A DNA stretch of 64,000 bases from positions 85,811-149,810 of the forward strand of contig DGBN01000039.1 of assembly GCA_002384815.1 (NCBI GenBank). The letters are read 5' to 3'. The translations under genes and the position numbers were made by a program. Source of the stretch: Oxalobacteraceae bacterium UBA4003. Its GTDB lineage: Bacteria > Pseudomonadota > Gammaproteobacteria > Burkholderiales > Burkholderiaceae_D. Positions within the stretch are counted from its first letter, which is position 1; each line of letters starts with the position of its first letter. Positions 60,510-64,000 of the stretch are shown here, piece by piece. Below the pieces are notes generated by a model. That model was not told the DNA's origin. It did not search any database and saw only the letters and a program-made list of their open reading frames with translations.

Positions 60510-61387
60510 CAGGTATCTCCCTCGGGTTTTCGATGGATGCCTTGTCGGTTCCGTTGGCGAACATTTTGGCCTCGCGTAAAGTACCGGAAGGACTCGTGAC
60601 GTCACGGAAATTCAAACAAATTCGTTCCTCGATCGAGGAGGTCGGATTGATCGAACCTCTTTCAGTCACCCAGGCGATCAAGAAGTCGGATCAACACATG
60701 CTTCTGGATGGGCATATCCGCCTCATTGTCTTGAGTGACCTGGGTTATGTCGAAGCGCCGTGTTTGATAGCCACGGATGACGAGGGATATACATACAACA
60801 GCCGAGTCAATCGCCTGTCGACCATCCAGGAGCATTTCATGATCCGACGCGCGATTGAGCGCGGCGTCTCGACCGAACGTCTGGCAAGGGCACTCAGCGT
60901 AGATGTCAGTCAAATTATCAAGAAAATGAACTTGCTGGATGGTATTTGCCCCGAGGCTGCAGAAATGCTGAAGGACCGGCAGTTTTCTGCCGAGATTTCT
61001 CGGGTGCTGCGCAAGATGAAGACTACCAGGCAGGTGGAATGTGTCGAATTGATGGTATCTGCGAATACGGTGACGACGGCCTACGCCGAAGCCATGTTGG
61101 TGGCGACGCCGGCCGAATTGCTGGTCGAAGGCAAAAAGCCACAGAAAATGACAGGCGTGTCGCAGGAGCAGATAGCAAAAATGGAGAGGGAAATGGCCAA
61201 CCTTCAAGGACAGTACAAAATGGTCGAGCAAACCTACGGCCAGGATGTGTTAAATCTGGTGCTGGCCAAGGGCTATCTGGTCAAGCTGCTGGACAACGAG
61301 GCGGTCATCCGTTTCCTCACCCAAAATCAGCCTGACGTGTTGGTCGAATTCGAAAGCATTGTCCAGACGGTATCGCTGGACAAGTAA
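60506..61387 (+). CDS. ParB/RepB-like protein 2
   Basis: The 293-residue protein has a shorter ParB N-terminal part (FKQIRSSIEEVGLIEPLSV, HMLLDGHIRLIVLSDLGY), a linker RLSTIQEHFMIRRAIERGVS and a helix-turn-helix (TERLARALSVDVSQIIKKM). A RepB-like C-terminal part follows, with a coiled stretch (QIAKMEREMANLQGQYKMV). It resembles ParB1 in plan but not closely in sequence, so it is not a recent duplicate. It starts at ATG 60506, overlapping ParB1 by 4 bp, and ends right before the DUF3987-like gene. Confidence 0.82.
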   Translation: MTGISLGFSMDALSVPLANILASRKVPEGLVTSRKFKQIRSSIEEVGLIEPLSVTQAIKKSDQHMLLDGHIRLIVLSDLGYVEAPCLIATDDEGYTYNSRVNRLSTIQEHFMIRRAIERGVSTERLARALSVDVSQIIKKMNLLDGICPEAAEMLKDRQFSAEISRVLRKMKTTRQVECVELMVSANTVTTAYAEAMLVATPAELLVEGKKPQKMTGVSQEQIAKMEREMANLQGQYKMVEQTYGQDVLNLVLAKGYLVKLLDNEAVIRFLTQNQPDVLVEFESIVQTVSLDK

Positions 61388-62776
61388 ATGAACAACGATG
61401 GAATGGCCGCTGACTCGCCTGCACCTGAATCTTCAACATCGGCCCCGACACGTCAATCTGCTGTCGATGGCGAGCCGATCAACGAGACGCAGATGGCCAC
61501 ACACCGCAACTCACCGCACGCTGATCCGGCATGTTTATATGGCCTGGTTGGCGATGTTGCGCGAGCAGGCAGTGAAGGCACTGAAACCAATGCTTATGCC
61601 ATTGCGGCCAATTTCATGGCCTACCTCTCATGTGCAATTGGCCGCGGGGTCTATCTGCCCATTGGCAATACCTGGCATCACGCGCGCATGTTTTGTTTGC
61701 ACATCGGGCGTTCCGGTCGCGGCCGCAAGGGCGATGCTCTGTCACTGGTGCTACGAATGGACCAAGCATTGCGCGAGCAGAACGATTTCTTGCCGCCGCA
61801 GATCCATCGTGGTGGCCTGTCCAGCCGCGAGGGCTTGGTGGCTTTGATGCATGACGGTTATCGGCAAGGCAGGCAAGAAATCCCTGCTATCGAGGACAAG
61901 CGCCTGTGGGTAGTCGAAACTGAATTTTCCAATGTGTTGCACCAGGGGCGTCGTGAAGGCAACACACTGTCCGCCGCGCTACGGGATTGCTGGGATGGTG
62001 TTTGCCTCAAGCCAGCCACCAAGTCGAATCGGCTATATGCCAGCCACCCGCACGTTTGCCTGAGCGGAGCAATTTCGCCCAGCGAGCTGACGGGCATGAT
62101 GACTACCCGCGAATTGACCAATGGTTTCGCCAACCGATTCCTGATGATCTGGGCTGAGCGATCACAGGTATTACCCTTCCCGAAGGCGACGCCACAATCA
62201 ACGGTGGATGCAATAGCGCGCAGGATTTTGGATGTCCTGGAGTTTGTCGGAGCCGACCGGCATGATCAGCGTGACCACTTACGAATGGATCTGTCGGCGC
62301 AGGCGCAGTGGCGCTACGCGCAACTTTACCGGGGCGAGCTCAACGAAGACCTCGGCAGCGAACTGATTAGTTCCATGCTGGAACGCCGCGCCCCGATGCT
62401 ATTGCGTATGGCCATGCTGTTTGCGCTGTCCGATCTGCAATTGCGCGTCGATGTTCATCACATTGATGCTGCTATGGCGTGGATGCGGTACAGCACGGCA
62501 TCGGTCAGGTACGTTTTTGTCAGTGCTTACGAAGAAGCCAAAATGGCGCAAACCATCGATCTCGCTAATCGGGTACTGGCGTTTTTGCAGGAGCGCGGGA
62601 AAGCCACGCGCAGTGAAATCAGTGCCGAGTGCTTTCGGGGGCGCGTACCCAAGGCGCAGATGGATGCCAGCCTCGATCATCTACTAGCGGCAACGCCGCC
62701 CAAGATCTGTGTGCAATGGCTCCAACGTCCTTTGGATGCACCGGGCACACCAACCCGGATCTATCGATTGGCGTAG
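61388..62776 (+). CDS. DUF3987-like protein (module end)
   Basis: The 462-residue protein resembles DUF3987 proteins of plasmids and islands. A P-loop-like segment HIGRSGRGRKGDAL at about 106-119 lacks the usual Lys-Ser/Thr, and a VVETEFSNVLHQGRREGNTL motif (about 175-195) and a FANRFLMIWAERS segment follow. A winged-helix-like end (KATRSEISAECFRG) closes it. The role is unknown; helicase- or primase-like activities have been suggested for relatives. ATG 61388 follows the ParB2 stop without a gap, making it the fifth gene of the module. Confidence 0.75.
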   Translation: MNNDGMAADSPAPESSTSAPTRQSAVDGEPINETQMATHRNSPHADPACLYGLVGDVARAGSEGTETNAYAIAANFMAYLSCAIGRGVYLPIGNTWHHARMFCLHIGRSGRGRKGDALSLVLRMDQALREQNDFLPPQIHRGGLSSREGLVALMHDGYRQGRQEIPAIEDKRLWVVETEFSNVLHQGRREGNTLSAALRDCWDGVCLKPATKSNRLYASHPHVCLSGAISPSELTGMMTTRELTNGFANRFLMIWAERSQVLPFPKATPQSTVDAIARRILDVLEFVGADRHDQRDHLRMDLSAQAQWRYAQLYRGELNEDLGSELISSMLERRAPMLLRMAMLFALSDLQLRVDVHHIDAAMAWMRYSTASVRYVFVSAYEEAKMAQTIDLANRVLAFLQERGKATRSEISAECFRGRVPKAQMDASLDHLLAATPPKICVQWLQRPLDAPGTPTRIYRLA

Positions 62777-62810
62777 TCACATCAAATACGCCAACCATCG
62801 GCGGTACCCT

Positions 62811-62894
62811 CATTTCGCTCAGTTCGCAGGCTGTTTAAGCCGTGCAAGCGCTTGTTATAAAAAACATTTCGCTGATTTCGCACATTTCGAACGA
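62811..62894 (+). repeat. TTCGC-type short repeats after the recombinase module
   Basis: CATTTCGCTCAGTTCGCA (62811-62828) recurs at 62865-62882 as CATTTCGCTGATTTCGCA, followed at once by CATTTCGAACGA (62883-62894). They lie in the 335-bp gap between the DUF3987-like gene and the exonuclease. In that gap no convincing gene is seen: the 88-codon frame at 62842 has biased composition and no ribosome binding site. Confidence 0.5.
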
Positions 62895-63111
62895 GTTAAA
62901 CGCGCAATCGAGTTCTAATCCGCCTCTCTATGCTACCGCAACACCATCACACTGCACTACGACATCGTTTCGCTATCGTGAAGATAATCATGTATCCGCA
63001 TTAAAAGTAGCTGCCTCGCACATTACAACGGCACCACTTCTATTAAATGTCTGTGTAACATATCAATCTGCGATGTCCGCCATTGCCACGAAAAAACGAA
63101 CCTTATAAAAC

Positions 63112-63624
63112 ATGCGCATATTTCTCGACACCGAATTTACCCAGTTGAATTTGAATGATGCCAAGCTTATTTCACTTGGACTTGTCGTCGAAAAGTCCCT
63201 AGACGAGCTTTACATCGAAGTGTCGCCTCAGCCGCCAATAGGCGAATGCAGTGCGTTTGTACGCGACACGGTATTGCCCTTATTAGGCCGTTATTCTGGT
63301 GCAGAGTGTCCGCAGGAAGAAATACGAAGCCGCATAATTAACTGGTTGCAGTTGGTGCGGCATCCAGATGATGAATTATTCGTTCATTTTGACAGCGAAT
63401 TCGATGAGCGGATGATTCGCACCGCGCTTGATCCCGTACCGAACTGGCTGCAGATTGCACGTATTTCGAGTCGTGACACAAACGAATTGCTGCGCCATGA
63501 ATATCACGTAAAAGATAAGATTGGTCGCCCCGAACACCATGCCTTGCACGATGCGCACGCGTTGGCTTACAGCTATCGCCCTCGCTCCACGATTCTAGGC
63601 TTTGTCAACCCGCTGGCACTTTAG
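63112..63624 (+). CDS. DnaQ-like 3'-5' exonuclease family protein
   Basis: The 170-residue protein has DEDDh-type motifs: DTEFT at residues 6-10, FDSEFDERMI (about 100) and HHALHDAHALAYSY (about 145), giving Asp/Glu and His/Asp metal ligands. Proteins of this size act as RNase T-like or mobile-element exonucleases. The substrate is unknown. The ribosome binding site is weak. It sits between two repeat clusters at the edge of the mobile module and may belong to it. Confidence 0.7.
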   Translation: MRIFLDTEFTQLNLNDAKLISLGLVVEKSLDELYIEVSPQPPIGECSAFVRDTVLPLLGRYSGAECPQEEIRSRIINWLQLVRHPDDELFVHFDSEFDERMIRTALDPVPNWLQIARISSRDTNELLRHEYHVKDKIGRPEHHALHDAHALAYSYRPRSTILGFVNPLAL

Positions 63625-63630
63625 CTATCT

Positions 63631-63740
63631 CGGTTACTTTGAAGCGAATAGCCGGTTACTTTATGATGCGATTAAGGTGCATCTCAAGTTGCCAATTAAA
63701 CGCCTTTGAGTAACTTTGAAATGCGTTTATATGGCAACTT
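63631..63740. repeat. Direct repeats and 18-bp inverted repeat after the exonuclease gene
   Basis: CGGTTACTTT occurs at 63631 and 63653, and a related GTAACTTT at 63710, each followed by a GCG. AAGTTGCCAATTAAACGC (63686-63703) and GCGTTTATATGGCAACTT (63723-63740) form an inverted repeat with 16 of 18 positions matching. The layout suggests an iteron or attachment-type region. Confidence 0.5.
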
Positions 63741-63831
63741 TCAGATACGATTTGGTAGCGGTATTGATGCGAATCTCAGCTATTGCATTTCCATCTCTCC
63801 AAAGTGGAGTGAACCTCTCGGACTGGACGAA

Positions 63832-63999
63832 TCAGGGGAAAAAAAAGTGAATTTCTGGAATTAAGTGATTTTCTGTAAGTTTTCCAACCAATTCTTCCGG
63901 AATCACCGGCCAAGTTCCGATCGTTTCAATGTAACCATAGCCGCTCAAATTGCGCGCAGACAAATCCAGTCGAGTTTGGCAAAGAGTACCTATGGCTTC
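63832..63999 (-). CDS. C-terminal end of an unknown protein (cut by the window edge)
   Basis: The minus-strand frame is open to the window edge and gives 55 residues with a natural composition (LDLSARNLSGYGYIETIG, TWPVIPEELVGKL, HLIPEIHFFFP). The stop is TGA at 63834-63832. The rest of the gene lies outside, so the family cannot be named. It converges on the repeat region. Confidence 0.55.
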   Translation of the reverse strand, partial: EAIGTLCQTRLDLSARNLSGYGYIETIGTWPVIPEELVGKLTENHLIPEIHFFFP

Positions 64000-64000
64000 C

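Noticed and set aside
62842..63108. 88-codon frame between the DUF3987-like gene and the exonuclease
   Set aside because: Ser/Thr/Ala-rich low-complexity product, no ribosome binding site, and it overlaps short DNA repeats.
1..64000. tRNA, rRNA, CRISPR or complete insertion sequence
   Set aside because: I saw no cloverleaf-like tRNA sequence, no regular spaced repeats with spacers, and no transposase gene.

Overview
The window looks like a chromosomal segment of a betaproteobacterium of the Burkholderiales, most likely Oxalobacteraceae (Herminiimonas, Janthinobacterium or Collimonas-like). This is inferred from the gene families present (an OxlT-type oxalate/formate antiporter, two Liv-type amide/ureide ABC systems, DUF2242 and XapX proteins, MocR regulators), the moderate GC content and the codon use. 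No rRNA, tRNA, CRISPR array or complete insertion sequence was seen.

Layout. 1-3.5 kb: the end of an outer-membrane efflux gene, a DUF2242 lipoprotein, gpmA, a GFA-family protein and a TonB-like protein. 3.8-12.1 kb: operon A, made of a Liv-type ABC importer (binding protein, two permeases, two ATPases), an amidase, an M20 carbamoyl-amidohydrolase and an XRE-cupin regulator. It has an apparent sigma-54 promoter and two palindromic operator candidates. 12.2-16.7 kb: a SET-domain protein, oxlT behind a long and highly foldable leader, an MFS carrier and a tautomerase. 17-19.5 kb: a DEAD-box RNA helicase with two C-terminal RNA-binding domains. 19.7-25.7 kb: XapX, amidohydrolase, DoxX, MFS, isochorismatase-like hydrolase and an alpha/beta-hydrolase fold protein lacking its serine. 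25.7-30.1 kb: a propeller-type hybrid-like sensor kinase, a LuxR response regulator and an AraC regulator. 30.3-34.1 kb: a 39-residue membrane protein, a decayed DUF2238 gene and a sigma-54-type TRAP transporter operon. 34.2-40.5 kb: an azoreductase/GNAT/NmrA/AhpD set beside a MocR regulator broken by deletion, then an MFS/AraC divergent pair. 40.5-49.1 kb: system B, a second amide/ureide import and hydrolysis cluster. Its permease and both ATPases are fused into one 832-residue protein, it also has a sigma-54-type promoter, and a divergent arm carries an NTF2-like protein, a PuuE-like deacetylase, an amidase and a GntR regulator.

49.2-57.2 kb is AT-richer and looks like an accessory, decaying region. 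It holds fragments of a LeuB/tartrate-dehydrogenase-like gene, an SMR exporter and a membrane protein. It also holds an AbrB-like antitoxin beside an HNH protein, a ParD-like antitoxin, a truncated AbiEii-type toxin with its intact partner, a Fic protein with a non-canonical motif, and a 5'-truncated PD-(D/E)XK nuclease. 57.4-62.8 kb is a compact co-directional module: zinc-finger protein, large serine recombinase, two ParB-like proteins with no ParA, and a DUF3987-like protein. It starts under a 21-bp palindrome and is surrounded by several repeat families. It is the best candidate here for a poorly described mobile or maintenance system. A DnaQ-like exonuclease and the tail of an unknown gene close the window.

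The common thread of the left three quarters is scavenging of nitrogen and small organic acids. Three transport operons (A, B and TRAP) have good -24/-12 elements, which suggests joint control by RpoN, with local regulators (XRE-cupin, GntR) adding substrate control.
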